64,000 nt of DNA from Bacteroidota bacterium (lineage in GTDB: Bacteria; Bacteroidota; Bacteroidia; B-17B0; Aurantibacillaceae): positions 85,690 to 149,689 of the forward strand of contig JAAFIQ010000008.1 of assembly GCA_013298715.1 (NCBI GenBank), written 5' to 3'. A model generated the notes under the pieces. The model was given only the letters and a program-made list of their open reading frames with translations. It made no database searches and had not been told where the DNA came from. The first letter of the stretch is position 1; every line of letters starts with the position of its first letter. Shown here piece after piece: positions 46,654 to 56,449 of this stretch. Both the position numbers and the translations under genes were made by a program.

Positions 46654-47235
46654 TTACAATGTATTTTTATAATCTAAATCTGTATAACTTCTTAGTTTAC
46701 CTGCTGTTTTGTACTCTTGAATAATTTGATCTACTTTTTCGTAAGTTAAGTTTTCGTGGTAACTTGCCCCACATTGCAGCATTGGCGCCGTTCCACAAGA
46801 ACCTAAACATTCTGCTACTTTTAATGAAAACATACCATCTTTAGTAGTTTCGCCAACTTTAATATTTAATTTTTTTTCAATATATTTTACAATATCTTCT
46901 GCGCCATTTAACCAACACGAGCTTGTTTGACAAACTTCTAACACACATTTACCCATAGGTTTTAAATTGTACATGGTGTAAAAAGAGGCTACTTCAAAAA
47001 CTTCAATTGGTTTAATTTTTAAAATAGATGCTACATAATCCATTACCTCTGGACTTAACCAGCCGCCAAACTCGGCTTGTGCAACGTGTAATACTGGCAA
47101 CAGCGCAGATTTTTGTTTGCCTTGTGGATAGCGTGAAATAATGGTTTCAACCGTTTTCATGGCTTCATCGCTAAATTTTATTTCGGCACGTTTTGCTTTA
47201 TTAAACTCTTGTGTTCCGTGTACTTGACTTCCCAT
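46654..47235 (-). CDS. nuoE: NADH-quinone oxidoreductase subunit E
   Basis: The 193-residue protein has a thioredoxin-like fold with the four Cys of cluster N1a: VCQTSSCWLNG and ECLGSCGTAPM. Helical N-domain with YPQGKQKSALLPVLHVAQ is typical. It forms the NADH-oxidising tip with NuoF. The gap to nuoD is about 90 bp. Confidence 0.96.
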   Translation of the reverse strand: MGSQVHGTQEFNKAKRAEIKFSDEAMKTVETIISRYPQGKQKSALLPVLHVAQAEFGGWLSPEVMDYVASILKIKPIEVFEVASFYTMYNLKPMGKCVLEVCQTSSCWLNGAEDIVKYIEKKLNIKVGETTKDGMFSLKVAECLGSCGTAPMLQCGASYHENLTYEKVDQIIQEYKTAGKLRSYTDLDYKNTL

Positions 47236-47325
47236 TGTTTTGAAATTTTAAATTTTAAATGCTCAATTTTCAATTATCGATTTCTCATCTAAAATATTTT
47301 CACTTATAATTAATTTCTAATTTTT

Positions 47326-48537
47326 TTACGCGTCTAATTCTCCTGCAATTACGTTCATACTGCTCATTGTAATAATAGCATCGCTTAACATAATTCCCTT
47401 TACCATTTCTGGATAGGCTTGATAATAAATAAAACAAGGGCGGCGGTAGTGCAACCTAAACGGTGTACGACCTCCATCGCTCACTAAATAAAAACCAAGT
47501 TCTCCGTTTCCACCTTCAACGCAATGGTACACCTCGCCTTTAGGCACATCCATCTCACCCATAATAATTTTAAAATGATAAATTAATGCTTCCATGTTGT
47601 TATAAACATCTTCTTTTGGTGGAAGAAAAAATTCAGGAACATCGGCCTTAACTGGCTCATCTTTTGGCATATTCTTAATTGCCTGTCTTATAATTTCTAT
47701 TGAGTTCCACATTTCGTATTGGCGCACCATAAAGCGATCATAAGTGTCTCCGCTTTGTCCAATTGGAACATCAAATTTAAAGTCTTCGTAGGATGAGTAA
47801 GGGTTCATTACACGTACATCGTAATCAACACCAGCTGCACGTAAATTAGGTCCTGTAAAACTATAACTTAAAGCCATTTCTGCGCTAATTGGCCCACAAT
47901 TAATAGTGCGGTCCATAAAAATTTTATTGCGCTCTAATAGATTTGAAAATTCTTTTAATGCTTTAGGATAATTTTCTAGAAAGTGATTTATCTTATCCCA
48001 TGTTTCCTTGCTCCACTCTTTATCAAAACCTCCAATACGACCAATGTTAGTAGTTAAGCGAGCGCCACAAATGCTTTCATAAATTTCATAAATTTTTTCT
48101 CGCCATTGAAAAATATACAAAAAGCCGGTCATGGCTCCTGTATCAACACCAATTACAGAATTACAAATTAAATGATCTGCAATACGTGCCAATTCCATTA
48201 CAATTACACGCATGTAATCTACACGTTTTGGAACCTTACAGCCAATCAATTTTTCTACGGTCATGTCCCAACCAAAATTATTAATAGGCGATGAGCAATA
48301 GTTTAATCTATCGGTAATTGGTTTTATTTGATTGTAAGGACGACGCTCTGATAATTTTTCGAAAGCGCGATGAATGTATCCAACTGTTGGTTCTGCTTCA
48401 TGAATAATTTCTCCATCCATTTTTAAAATGTTTTGAAAAATACCATGTGTAGCAGGGTGTGTTGGGCCAAGATTAAGAATTGAATATTCTTTTTCTTCTG
48501 TAACAGTGTCGTTATTTATATTAGCGTTTTTACTCAT
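47326..48537 (-). CDS. nuoD: NADH-quinone oxidoreductase subunit D
   Basis: The 403-residue protein begins its core with LNLGPTHPATHG and has EPTVGYIHRAFEKL, LICNSVIGVDTGAMTGFLY and the C-terminal DAIITMSSMNVIAGELDA. It holds the His and Tyr of the quinone site and the N2 environment. It lies 11 bp after nuoC. Confidence 0.97.
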   Translation of the reverse strand: MSKNANINNDTVTEEKEYSILNLGPTHPATHGIFQNILKMDGEIIHEAEPTVGYIHRAFEKLSERRPYNQIKPITDRLNYCSSPINNFGWDMTVEKLIGCKVPKRVDYMRVIVMELARIADHLICNSVIGVDTGAMTGFLYIFQWREKIYEIYESICGARLTTNIGRIGGFDKEWSKETWDKINHFLENYPKALKEFSNLLERNKIFMDRTINCGPISAEMALSYSFTGPNLRAAGVDYDVRVMNPYSSYEDFKFDVPIGQSGDTYDRFMVRQYEMWNSIEIIRQAIKNMPKDEPVKADVPEFFLPPKEDVYNNMEALIYHFKIIMGEMDVPKGEVYHCVEGGNGELGFYLVSDGGRTPFRLHYRRPCFIYYQAYPEMVKGIMLSDAIITMSSMNVIAGELDA

Positions 48538-48548
48538 TTTAAAAAAAT

Positions 48549-49049
48549 TTAGCGTCCAAACATCTTATCAGATTTGTCATCGCGGGTTTGATCTTCTAAT
48601 GGATACTCTTTTCTTAAAGGAAAAATATCCATTTCATCTACATTTAAAATACGTTTTAAATTTGGATGTCCTTTAAATCTTACACCAAAAAAATCATAGG
48701 TTTCCCTCTCCATCCAGTTTGCGGCAGGCCACAAATCCGTTGCGGTAGGTATTTCAGGTTTATTAATATCAAAAAAAGTTTTTACTCTTATTCTTAAATT
48801 TTTTGGCAAATTGTGTAAATGATAAATTACGCCTAATTGTTTTTCATCGGCTGTTTGTATGCCAGTTAAATCGGTTAAGAAATGAAAATTTAATTCGGTA
48901 TCTTCTTTTAAAAACTTTAAGGTTTCGTGTATTTTGTTTGAATGTATTGTAAGTACAGGGAAATCATAACTCATCTCAGCAGAAACAATTGCTGAATCAA
49001 CGTTTACCGTTAGTTTTTGGTTCACTTTATCTAATAATTCTTTACTCAT
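48549..49049 (-). CDS. nuoC: NADH-quinone oxidoreductase subunit C
   Basis: The 166-residue product has the 30-kDa subunit signature WPAANWMERETYDFFGV, GHPNLKRIL and FPLRKEYPLE. It is separate from NuoD, unlike the fused enterobacterial form. It starts 12 bp after the DUF805 gene. Confidence 0.96.
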   Translation of the reverse strand: MSKELLDKVNQKLTVNVDSAIVSAEMSYDFPVLTIHSNKIHETLKFLKEDTELNFHFLTDLTGIQTADEKQLGVIYHLHNLPKNLRIRVKTFFDINKPEIPTATDLWPAANWMERETYDFFGVRFKGHPNLKRILNVDEMDIFPLRKEYPLEDQTRDDKSDKMFGR

Positions 49050-49061
49050 TATTGTAGCTTA

Positions 49062-49472
49062 TTACAAATTATTAATTTTCTCATCTAAACCGCCATCTTT
49101 TGGATTAGGCCCAAACTCATTGCTATCAGGATTACCATCCGTACACATTAAAATCAGCATCCAAATACCACCAATGAACGGAACAAAGGAAATAAAGTAC
49201 CATTCGCCACCTTTACCAATATCGTGTAACCTTCGAACTGTTACCGAAATGTGTGGTACAATTGATGCAAGAGCATATAAAATCATTAAAAGATAGAAGA
49301 ATCCTCCTAAATAAACTGAACGCGTAATAAAGCCGCTGAAGGTAGACAACACTAATAACGACACAGTTATAATAATATTAGCTAATACAAAAAACCAATA
49401 CTCGCTCCTACGGGCTCTTCCTCTAAATGTTGCATACTTATGCAAAAAACATGTTTTCCAATAGTTTACCAT
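49062..49472 (-). CDS. DUF805 membrane protein
   Basis: The 136-residue protein has FRGRARRSEYWFF, RRLHDIGKGGEW and a Gly/Asn-rich end with FGPNPKD, the DUF805 pattern, and three to four membrane helices. Its function is unknown. It lies between nuoB and nuoC, where complex I operons do not normally carry a gene; it is probably an accessory insertion. Confidence 0.9.
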   Translation of the reverse strand: MVNYWKTCFLHKYATFRGRARRSEYWFFVLANIIITVSLLVLSTFSGFITRSVYLGGFFYLLMILYALASIVPHISVTVRRLHDIGKGGEWYFISFVPFIGGIWMLILMCTDGNPDSNEFGPNPKDGGLDEKINNL

Positions 49473-49499
49473 ATAATTAATTTTATACCTTTTGTTATT

Positions 49500-50063
49500 T
49501 TACTCAATTCCGTAACTGTTCAATAATTTTTTGTATTCAGGCGAATCACGGCGACGTAAAGATTCATTTTTGGCAAGCTCTTGAATTTTTATTACACCAT
49601 CTATTATTTGTTCGGGGCGCGGAGGGCAACCGGGCACATAAACATCAACAGGAATAATTCTATCAATCCCTTGCAGAACAGAGTAAGTATCAAAAATTCC
49701 GCCGCTACTAGCACAAGCGCCAACACTGAGTACCCATTTTGGTTCAGCCATTTGTTCGTAAACTTGTCTTAATGTTGGCCCCATCTTTTTCGCAATAGTT
49801 CCCATAACCATTAACATGTCTGCTTGGCGCGGACTAAAACTCAGACGTTCGCTACCAAAGCGTGCTAAATCGTAATTACTTGCCATTGTAGCCATAAATT
49901 CAATACCACAACATGATGTGGCAAAAGGCAATGGCCATAAAGAGTTTGCGCGTGCAAGACCAATAACGTCTTCTAGCTTAGTTGCAAAAAACCCTGGCCC
50001 TTCAATACCTTGCGGACTTTTAGCCATTTCGAGTTTGGTGCGTTTTACAATTTCTTTGCTCAT
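49500..50063 (-). CDS. nuoB: NADH-quinone oxidoreductase subunit B
   Basis: The 187-residue protein has the paired Cys of N2 in [13 protein letters not shown], a third Cys in VGACASSGG and a fourth in [12 protein letters not shown]. It carries the last cluster before quinone. Spacing to nuoA is about 65 bp. Confidence 0.97.
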   Translation of the reverse strand: MSKEIVKRTKLEMAKSPQGIEGPGFFATKLEDVIGLARANSLWPLPFATSCCGIEFMATMASNYDLARFGSERLSFSPRQADMLMVMGTIAKKMGPTLRQVYEQMAEPKWVLSVGACASSGGIFDTYSVLQGIDRIIPVDVYVPGCPPRPEQIIDGVIKIQELAKNESLRRRDSPEYKKLLNSYGIE

Positions 50064-50128
50064 AATAAACTTTTTTATTTAACTACTTACAATTTACGAT
50101 TGCAATTATTAAATTGTCAATCAAAATT

Positions 50129-50503
50129 TTATTCTTCGTGTTTAATTGCTTTTTTAGCCAACATATAGTAAAAACCTACTAATAGAAGGATTACAAAGGT
50201 GAACACTTCTACTACACCTAACACACCAAGCTCTTTAAAGTTTACAGCCCAAGGGTACATAAATATCACCTCCACATCGAACAAAACAAAAATAATGGCA
50301 ACCAAAAAGTATTTGATAGCAAATGGTACACGCGCGTTGCCTTGTGCTTCGATTCCACATTCAAAAACATCGAGCTTGGTTTTAGATTTCTTTTTTGGCC
50401 CTAAGGCGTGCGAAGCAACCATAGTTGTAACCACGAAACCTAAAGCCACTAAAAACATTAGTAGGATAGGCAAAAAATCTAAAGGAGAGGAAACTGAATT
50501 CAT
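50129..50503 (-). CDS. nuoA: NADH-quinone oxidoreductase subunit A
   Basis: The 124-residue protein has three membrane helices with the FECGIEAQGNARVPF loop and VIFDVE-like ILFDVEVIFMYPWAV. It is the first gene of the operon. About 20 bp upstream lies TAATCTTA with a TTTG 20 bp before it, a weak promoter candidate. Confidence 0.95.
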   Translation of the reverse strand: MNSVSSPLDFLPILLMFLVALGFVVTTMVASHALGPKKKSKTKLDVFECGIEAQGNARVPFAIKYFLVAIIFVLFDVEVIFMYPWAVNFKELGVLGVVEVFTFVILLLVGFYYMLAKKAIKHEE

Positions 50504-50621
50504 AAAAAATCTGTTAAAACTTTAGAGTGTAAGATTAACGATTTTTATACAAATCATCAAACAATACACCCTAAAATTATAACAGATTCGAGCCGAAAAG
50601 GTTATTTAGAACAAGTCTAAA

Positions 50622-53600
50622 CTATGATTTTATTAATTTATAACTGCCTTTTTTGTTCTCGGTTTTAAAATTAATAATGTAGGCACCTGAACTTAAACTT
50701 TGGATATTAATTTTTGCTGAATTATCTACTGAATCTATTTTTAAATCAGAAGCTAAAACAACCTGCCCCAAAGCGTTTACAATTTCAAAACTTAACTTTT
50801 GTTTTGGAGATGCGTAAGGGTAATTTACGGTAATTTCATCTGTTGCAGGCACGGGAGATATATTCAACCCATTAAAGATGTTAGTTTTTTCAGTAATGCC
50901 TACCAATAAATATTCAATAGCGTTTGAAGAGGCAACGCAACTTCCATTGGCAACCCAAATAGAATACCAACCATTTGTTGTTGGGTTAATTGTGTTATTT
51001 GTTTCGCCATTTATTGGGCTTCCATTTAAATACCACTGGTAACTTTGAGCAACAACGGTTGTGGTTAAAGCACCATTATTATCGAAACCAATTACCGGTA
51101 TTTGAGGGGCTGGACTTACCGTTATAGAGCTAGTTCCACTCACGTTACACGCCCCTAAAGAGGCGGTATAAGAGTAGCTCATATTATTATTAGCTACTAC
51201 ATTGTGCATTAAACCTTGTTGTCCATTTTGCCAAATTACTGATTGTGCATTGGTTGAGGCAGTTAGAATAGCTGATTGTCCGCCACAGATAGAAGGATTA
51301 TTTACTGCAATGGTTGGTGCTGACACAACTGAGATAGTAGTTGTGTAAGGATTACTGCTACCATTGGCGTTTATTGAAGTAAGTGTAACTGAATAAATTC
51401 CTGTGCTGGCATAAGTTACTAAAGGATTTTGAGAACTTGAGGTTGCAGGTGAACCACCAGGGAAAGACCAATTCCATGATGTTGGTGTATTAGCTGATTG
51501 ATCCGTGAATTGCAAAGGAATAGATTGACATCCATTAGAGAAAGCTAAACCAAATGCCGCATTTGGTGGAGCCAGCGGATTGCTGTATAAATCGGTTTCC
51601 CAAACACCGCGTGCGTAAGTTGCAGCACGCAATTTATTTGTAGGATAATAGATTTGTAAATCGCTTACATTTATGTTTGGCATTCCACTATTGTATAAGA
51701 GCCATGAAGACATACTAGCTTCTCGGTAATATACACCAATATCTGTACCTACATAAATTGCTTGCGCTGAATTCTTGGTATACGCAATACAGTTTACAGG
51801 CAAATTAGGTAAGCCAGTTGAATAATTGGTCCAAGTGGTACCTCCATTGCTTGAAAAGTATACTTTGTTTCCGTTTGAGTAACCTGAAAGCGTTACATAA
51901 ACATTGTTGGCATTTAGATTATCTACTGCCAAATCTGTAATTTGAGCACTTCCTACAGGTATAGATCCAGTTACATTTGACCAAGAAGTGCCACCATTTG
52001 TGGTTTTATAAACACCATTAGGCGCTGTTGCAAAAATTATGTTTGTGTTTGAGGGTGCAATTCTAATTTCATCCAGTACTGCCCCAATGTTGCCTAGTTG
52101 AGTCCAACTTGTACCTTGGTTTGTAGAACGCCAAACACTTTGGTAACCTGCATAAAAGGTTTGTTGTTGCGTAGGATGTTGAATAATAGGAGCTACCCAA
52201 GCAGCTGTACCTGTTATTCCATTAGAAATAGATACCCAACCACCGCCACCGTTTGTGCTTCGTTGAAAATCTCCTTCTACATAACTTGCTACAATGGTGT
52301 TGTTATTACCCCAATCTATAAAATTTGCTGCACCATCGCCACCATAAATTTCGTTCCAGTTGGTGCCGTTTGATAAATTGGTTCCATTATCTTGATGCCC
52401 TGTAACAATTCGCAAAGGATTATTAGCCGAGTTGCCAAGTTTGTATATTTGTGCAATGTTCATGTTGCCATTTATGGTCGTCCATGCTGCGCCACTATTA
52501 GTGGTTCTGGCCACACCACCGTCTGTGCCAAGATAGCAAGTGGTGCCACTTGTATAATGCACACTGTGCAAATCTGCATGCACATAAGGTTTGCCACCTC
52601 CGCCAAACCAATGTGTATTTAAAACCCAACTAGTGCCACCGTTTGTAGATTTCCAAGTATTAACGCCACCAGCAATAATCTCGTTTGAATTTGTAGGAGA
52701 AGCATCGATGGCAATATCGTACCAACCTTGACCGCCTGCACCAGAGCCATTCGTACTCCAATCAAAAATGTTTGGTGTTGAACTCATTAAGCTATAGCTA
52801 GCTCCTTCATTAGTAGAGCGGTACAATCCGCCAAAGCCATTGCTGGTGTTACTAACTAAAATATAAACTACGTTCGGGTTTGCAGCGGTAACGCACATTG
52901 ATAAACGATTGCTGTTTAGGTTAGAAGCAATGTTAACTGCTGAAAAGCTTGCCCCAGAGTTTATTGATTTAAAACTTTGACCGTTAGAAACGGCGTAAAC
53001 GATTGTAGGATCGCCTGGTTTAAATTCTGCGTCAACATAAGTTCCGGCGATCACTTGTGTCCAAGTGGTGCCTCCATCAGTTGTTCTATGAATTCCGTTA
53101 TTCGATGCTACAATTAAAATGTTAGGATTTGTAGGGTTAATTAGAAGTCTGTAGATTCGTCTTTGCTGAGAAACTCCCCATGCTAAGCCTGTTGGAGCCC
53201 AAGTGTTTCCTCCATCTGTAGATTTCATAACACCAGTTGCATAGGTATCGCCAGCATCTTTATCACCAGTGCTTATGTATATGTTTGATGGATTTGTAGG
53301 GTCAATTGCAATATCTGAAACTCCGCACGAAGCAAAATTATCAGTAGTTGTTGTGTAAGAAACCCCACCATTATTGCTCATCCAAAAGCCGCCTGCTGCG
53401 GTACCACAGTAAATCATATTTGGGTTAGTAGGATGAACTTCTACAACTTGAACACGACCAGCATCGCCACCAACTGGAGAGCCGAAAGGGCCGAGTGGTA
53501 TCCAATTAGCTGTGGTAGCTGATATAGCAGCAGCAGAAGATAACTTGGCCTGAGGATTGTTGTTTAAAAATTCTTGATATTGCTCAAAGGCAAAACCACG

Positions 53601-53837
53601 AGCGCCAAATTTTAAATTTCCGCTAGGGTAAACACGTGGCTCGTTATACCATTGCCAGCGTTTAAAAGCCTTGTAACCATGCCCGCGTTCGTATGGTTTA
53701 TCTTTCCAATAATTATCAAATTCTGCAACGATGTCGTAAAAATTAGCGTTGGGGTCTTGCATCATCTCTGTCCATTTTTGTGAGTAACTAAAGATGGTTG
53801 AGGCAACGAAGCCTAAGGTTAAAAGCAGTTTTTTCAT
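50622..53837 (-). CDS. Large T9SS-exported BNR-repeat/PKD protein
   Basis: The 1071-residue protein has a signal peptide (LLLTLGFVASTIFSYSQ), about ten Asp-box/BNR repeats of the STxGGxTW kind between 160 and 740 forming one or two beta-propellers, a PKD domain at about 785-860 (WNWSFPGGSPATSSSQNP), an Ig-like part, and a T9SS type A sorting domain at the end (ISPVPATDEITVNYP, GQVVLASDLKID). The last domain directs export and surface anchoring or release. Sialidase catalytic residues were not recognised, so a binding or adhesin role is more likely. Confidence 0.85.
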   Translation of the reverse strand: MKKLLLTLGFVASTIFSYSQKWTEMMQDPNANFYDIVAEFDNYWKDKPYERGHGYKAFKRWQWYNEPRVYPSGNLKFGARGFAFEQYQEFLNNNPQAKLSSAAAISATTANWIPLGPFGSPVGGDAGRVQVVEVHPTNPNMIYCGTAAGGFWMSNNGGVSYTTTTDNFASCGVSDIAIDPTNPSNIYISTGDKDAGDTYATGVMKSTDGGNTWAPTGLAWGVSQQRRIYRLLINPTNPNILIVASNNGIHRTTDGGTTWTQVIAGTYVDAEFKPGDPTIVYAVSNGQSFKSINSGASFSAVNIASNLNSNRLSMCVTAANPNVVYILVSNTSNGFGGLYRSTNEGASYSLMSSTPNIFDWSTNGSGAGGQGWYDIAIDASPTNSNEIIAGGVNTWKSTNGGTSWVLNTHWFGGGGKPYVHADLHSVHYTSGTTCYLGTDGGVARTTNSGAAWTTINGNMNIAQIYKLGNSANNPLRIVTGHQDNGTNLSNGTNWNEIYGGDGAANFIDWGNNNTIVASYVEGDFQRSTNGGGGWVSISNGITGTAAWVAPIIQHPTQQQTFYAGYQSVWRSTNQGTSWTQLGNIGAVLDEIRIAPSNTNIIFATAPNGVYKTTNGGTSWSNVTGSIPVGSAQITDLAVDNLNANNVYVTLSGYSNGNKVYFSSNGGTTWTNYSTGLPNLPVNCIAYTKNSAQAIYVGTDIGVYYREASMSSWLLYNSGMPNINVSDLQIYYPTNKLRAATYARGVWETDLYSNPLAPPNAAFGLAFSNGCQSIPLQFTDQSANTPTSWNWSFPGGSPATSSSQNPLVTYASTGIYSVTLTSINANGSSNPYTTTISVVSAPTIAVNNPSICGGQSAILTASTNAQSVIWQNGQQGLMHNVVANNNMSYSYTASLGACNVSGTSSITVSPAPQIPVIGFDNNGALTTTVVAQSYQWYLNGSPINGETNNTINPTTNGWYSIWVANGSCVASSNAIEYLLVGITEKTNIFNGLNISPVPATDEITVNYPYASPKQKLSFEIVNALGQVVLASDLKIDSVDNSAKINIQSLSSGAYIINFKTENKKGSYKLIKS

Positions 53838-53858
53838 TTTATGAGTTCTTTAGACTAG

Positions 53859-53890
53859 TAAAGGTAATTCCCTTTTAATTTAAAAACAAA
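53859..53890 (-). promoter_or_regulatory. Candidate promoter of the BNR/PKD gene
   Basis: On the minus strand TTTG (53887-53890) is followed after 20 bp by TACCTTTA (53859-53866), one base off TAnnTTTG, about 22 bp before the start codon. Confidence 0.45.
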
Positions 53891-53996
53891 CCGCCTGTAA
53901 TAAATAATATTCTAAAATTGGAGTTTTAGACTTTGTACCGTTCAATTTAAAACGCTGAATTGTATTTGGTGAATCTGGGTTAACGTTTTGGGCATT

Positions 53997-54287
53997 TTAG
54001 CGTTCTCGAGGCTCAATATTTTTATAACTTTCAAGCTTATTTTTAAATGTTTCGTTGTCAATTGGTCTGAAATGTTCTTTTGTTGTTGCTGGATGTTTTA
54101 ATAATTGCAGTTTCGGTCTTGTTGGTCTGTTTTCAAAACCACCTCCACAGTTTGGACAAACATTTTTAAGAATTTGATTTACACATTCTGTACAAAACGT
54201 GCATTCATAAGTACAAATCATTGCTTCATTACTATTATTAGGCAATGGCTTTGCACAGTTTTCACAAATTGGCCTTAATTCAAGCAT
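53997..54287 (-). CDS. DUF1272 zinc-ribbon protein
   Basis: The 96-residue protein has paired Cys motifs CENCAKPL, CTYECTFCTEC and CPNCGGGF, which should bind two zinc ions, and starts MLELRPICE, as is typical of DUF1272. Function unknown. It is the last of three small minus-strand genes. Confidence 0.88.
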   Translation of the reverse strand: MLELRPICENCAKPLPNNSNEAMICTYECTFCTECVNQILKNVCPNCGGGFENRPTRPKLQLLKHPATTKEHFRPIDNETFKNKLESYKNIEPRER

Positions 54288-54306
54288 TTTTTGTCGTTAT
54301 TATTTA

Positions 54307-54645
54307 TTACTTTTTATTATTTGAAAATATATTTTTGTCCCACTTACGAAATTCGTAATACTTACTTTTCGGTTCTCCTGTCCAACCATTTATACCTTTT
54401 TTCTTTGGTAAATAATAACCGTGAACATACAACAAAGGAATAATAAATAGTGATATAAATATCATTGATGCAAGTCTACCAAAGTAAATTGAAATACAAG
54501 AAACTAAAACAAGTGTCAATAAATATTTTCCCACCCTACGAATTTTTGGTGTTCGTTCTTCAAAGTGCCCCATAAGTATATTCCCCAATGCGTAAATTAT
54601 ACTTACTATTCCTATTTCAAACCATAATGATTCTGTTGTCCACAT
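54307..54645 (-). CDS. Small membrane protein of unknown function
   Basis: The 112-residue protein has three hydrophobic segments between residues 8 and 80 and a basic C-terminal tail with GWTGEPKSKYYEFRKWDK. I do not recognise a family. It starts 19 bp before DUF1272. Confidence 0.6.
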   Translation of the reverse strand: MWTTESLWFEIGIVSIIYALGNILMGHFEERTPKIRRVGKYLLTLVLVSCISIYFGRLASMIFISLFIIPLLYVHGYYLPKKKGINGWTGEPKSKYYEFRKWDKNIFSNNKK

Positions 54646-54688
54646 ATTTTATATTGGTAAATTGCTTTTATCAGTTTAGGCTAATTTA

Positions 54689-55183
54689 TTAAATTGTTAT
54701 AGAATATAGTAATAAAATTTCATTATCTTTTTTAAAGTTACTTTCAAACTCTAGTCCTAGTCGTTGAAGCAATTTAATTGAATGATAATTTTCTGGAACA
54801 GTTATACCGATTATTTTTTTGTATTGATTTAAACTTATGAGTTCGGCAAGATACTTTTTACTTGCTTCAAATGTATAGCCTTTTTTCTCAAACTGAGGTA
54901 ATAGTGCAAAACCAATATCTGGAAATTCTTGACTATCTCTATTTAAGAATGTTATTATTCCGATAGATTCTTTCGTATCTTTAATTTCAAAAACGTTATA
55001 ATAATAATTTTTATTTGCCAGAATTTTTTGAATATAATTTTCGGCATCAGCAATATTTTTAATATTTCTGTCGCCAATATATTTTAGCCATCCGTTCGTG
55101 TTAACTAGTGAATAAATAAAATTTTTATCTCCAAGGTTTATGGGTCTAATTAGTAATCTTTCCGTTTGTATTTCTTTATACAT
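54689..55183 (-). CDS. GNAT acetyltransferase, RimJ-like
   Basis: The 164-residue protein has TERLLIRPINLGDKNFIYSL near its start, GIITFLNRDSQEFPDIGFALLPQFEKKGYTFEA with the acetyl-CoA loop region (shown in short: GFALLPQFEKKGYTFEA) and NYHSIKLLQRLGLEFE. This is the Acetyltransf_3 class that modifies protein N-termini or small molecules. The substrate is unknown. Confidence 0.85.
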   Translation of the reverse strand: MYKEIQTERLLIRPINLGDKNFIYSLVNTNGWLKYIGDRNIKNIADAENYIQKILANKNYYYNVFEIKDTKESIGIITFLNRDSQEFPDIGFALLPQFEKKGYTFEASKKYLAELISLNQYKKIIGITVPENYHSIKLLQRLGLEFESNFKKDNEILLLYSITI

Positions 55184-55299
55184 TTCCTATTAATTTTTTC
55201 AATTGTGTGTTACTACTGTACCGTCTTTTATCATTACCGCTATGTAATTGCTATGCTTTATCAGCAAACCAAATTACTTAAATCCTAAACACACAGTTC

Positions 55300-55434
55300 A
55301 AAAAAAGAGCTGTCTGCGATTAAATAACTGTAAGGATTTCCGGTGTAATTTCCTTTAAGAAATCCGAACAGTTCCTTAATCGGAATAACCCTCAATAAGA
55401 CAGGCAGTGAGTCAACAACTTGACTTCTACTGTC
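55300..55434 (-). ncRNA. Structured element, possible leader RNA or repeat unit
   Basis: On the minus strand a nested hairpin is made of GATTAA/TTAATC, AACTGT/ACAGTT and GGATTTC/GAAATCC (arms 55318-55340 and 55359-55381). Next to it GACAG-AGTCAA-caac-like palindrome AGTCAA/TTGACT lies within GACAG/CTGTC (55399-55434). The CTGTC arm could alternatively pair with GACAG at 55310-55314, directly before a run of seven T (55300-55306). This could act as a terminator/antiterminator switch, as a terminator of the T9SS gene upstream, or be a mobile repeat. No family is recognised. Confidence 0.45.
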
Positions 55435-55449
55435 TAATTGCGGTTAAAA

Positions 55450-56370
55450 CTAGTTCGTTAGAATAAATTTCTTGCAGGTTTGTTGTGAACTAGTGTTGAC
55501 TTTTATAGTATAAACCCCTTGTGCGAGTTGCGTTGAATTTATTTTTGTTACGCCAATTCCATTGCCTTGTAAAACCAATTTACCTAGTTCATTGTAAATT
55601 AAATAATTATACGGTTGCAAATTTTCTGAACTTATTTCAAAAATACCTTGGTTTGGGTTAGGGCTGATTTGCAAGCCATTTAAAAGATTTGTGTTATTAG
55701 TTATACTTGTTGTGGCAAAATTTAACGAACAATTATCTATATCTAGGATAGAAGTTAGCCCATAGCCTGCATTGCCATTACTAATACCAGAAAATAATTT
55801 ACCTGCTGTACATCTTATTTTAATCGTATCGGGCATTGCAACTGAACTATAGGTTATATTGGCGCAAAAATTTGTCCAGTTACTTTGATTACTCGTAATA
55901 ATAAATTTACCATAACCAATGTTAGTGCCGTTTTTAGATAAATAAACAACAATGAAAGCACTATCAATAGCTGTTAAGCCTTGTGTTCTATAATAGCCAC
56001 AAAACGAATTAGGCTTAAGGTTATATGGTGCACCCCAGCCAGAAGCTGCAGGATTTACAATGCCAGTTTTATTACCCAAATCAATCATTCCGCAGGTTGA
56101 CAAATAGTTGGATACTGTTACATAATTGTTTCCGCTTTGAGCAATTGGCGTTAGTGTATAATTATTGAAATTTATTGGGCCATTTGATTTACTAACTTGG
56201 CCTGAAAAACCTGTTGGCATAACCGATCCTCCTCCTGTAGCACCGCACATATTAGTTATTGAGTTAGATGTTAATGTTTCGAAATCTAAATTTGTGACTC
56301 CGCTTTGTGATAATAAATTTGTAGCAAAAAAGCTTGCTATTATTATTGTTTTAATGTTTATTCTTTTCAT
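55450..56370 (-). CDS. T9SS-exported protein of unknown function
   Basis: The 306-residue protein has a signal peptide (IKTIIIASFFATNLLSQ), a beta-rich body starting TNLDFETL and ending with SILDIDNCSL, a jelly-roll-like module seen in Bacteroidota exported proteins, and a T9SS type A sorting domain (LQISPNPNQGIFEISSE, LAQGVYTIKVNTS). It is probably surface-exposed or secreted. Confidence 0.8.
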   Translation of the reverse strand: MKRINIKTIIIASFFATNLLSQSGVTNLDFETLTSNSITNMCGATGGGSVMPTGFSGQVSKSNGPINFNNYTLTPIAQSGNNYVTVSNYLSTCGMIDLGNKTGIVNPAASGWGAPYNLKPNSFCGYYRTQGLTAIDSAFIVVYLSKNGTNIGYGKFIITSNQSNWTNFCANITYSSVAMPDTIKIRCTAGKLFSGISNGNAGYGLTSILDIDNCSLNFATTSITNNTNLLNGLQISPNPNQGIFEISSENLQPYNYLIYNELGKLVLQGNGIGVTKINSTQLAQGVYTIKVNTSSQQTCKKFILTN

Positions 56371-56449
56371 TTGTTAAAGTTTATTTAGTTTATTATTTGA
56401 TTTTACTTTTCAATTAAAATTTATTTTAAATTTTTGTGTTAAAACTAGA

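Noticed and set aside
53997..55183. Three small unrelated genes that might be integron cassettes
   Set aside because: The gaps between the genes are only 19 and about 43 bp, too short for attC sites, and no integrase is seen.
55300..55448. Open minus-strand reading frame through the structured element
   Set aside because: It lacks a start codon, has no recognisable domain, and the base pairing explains the sequence better than coding does.
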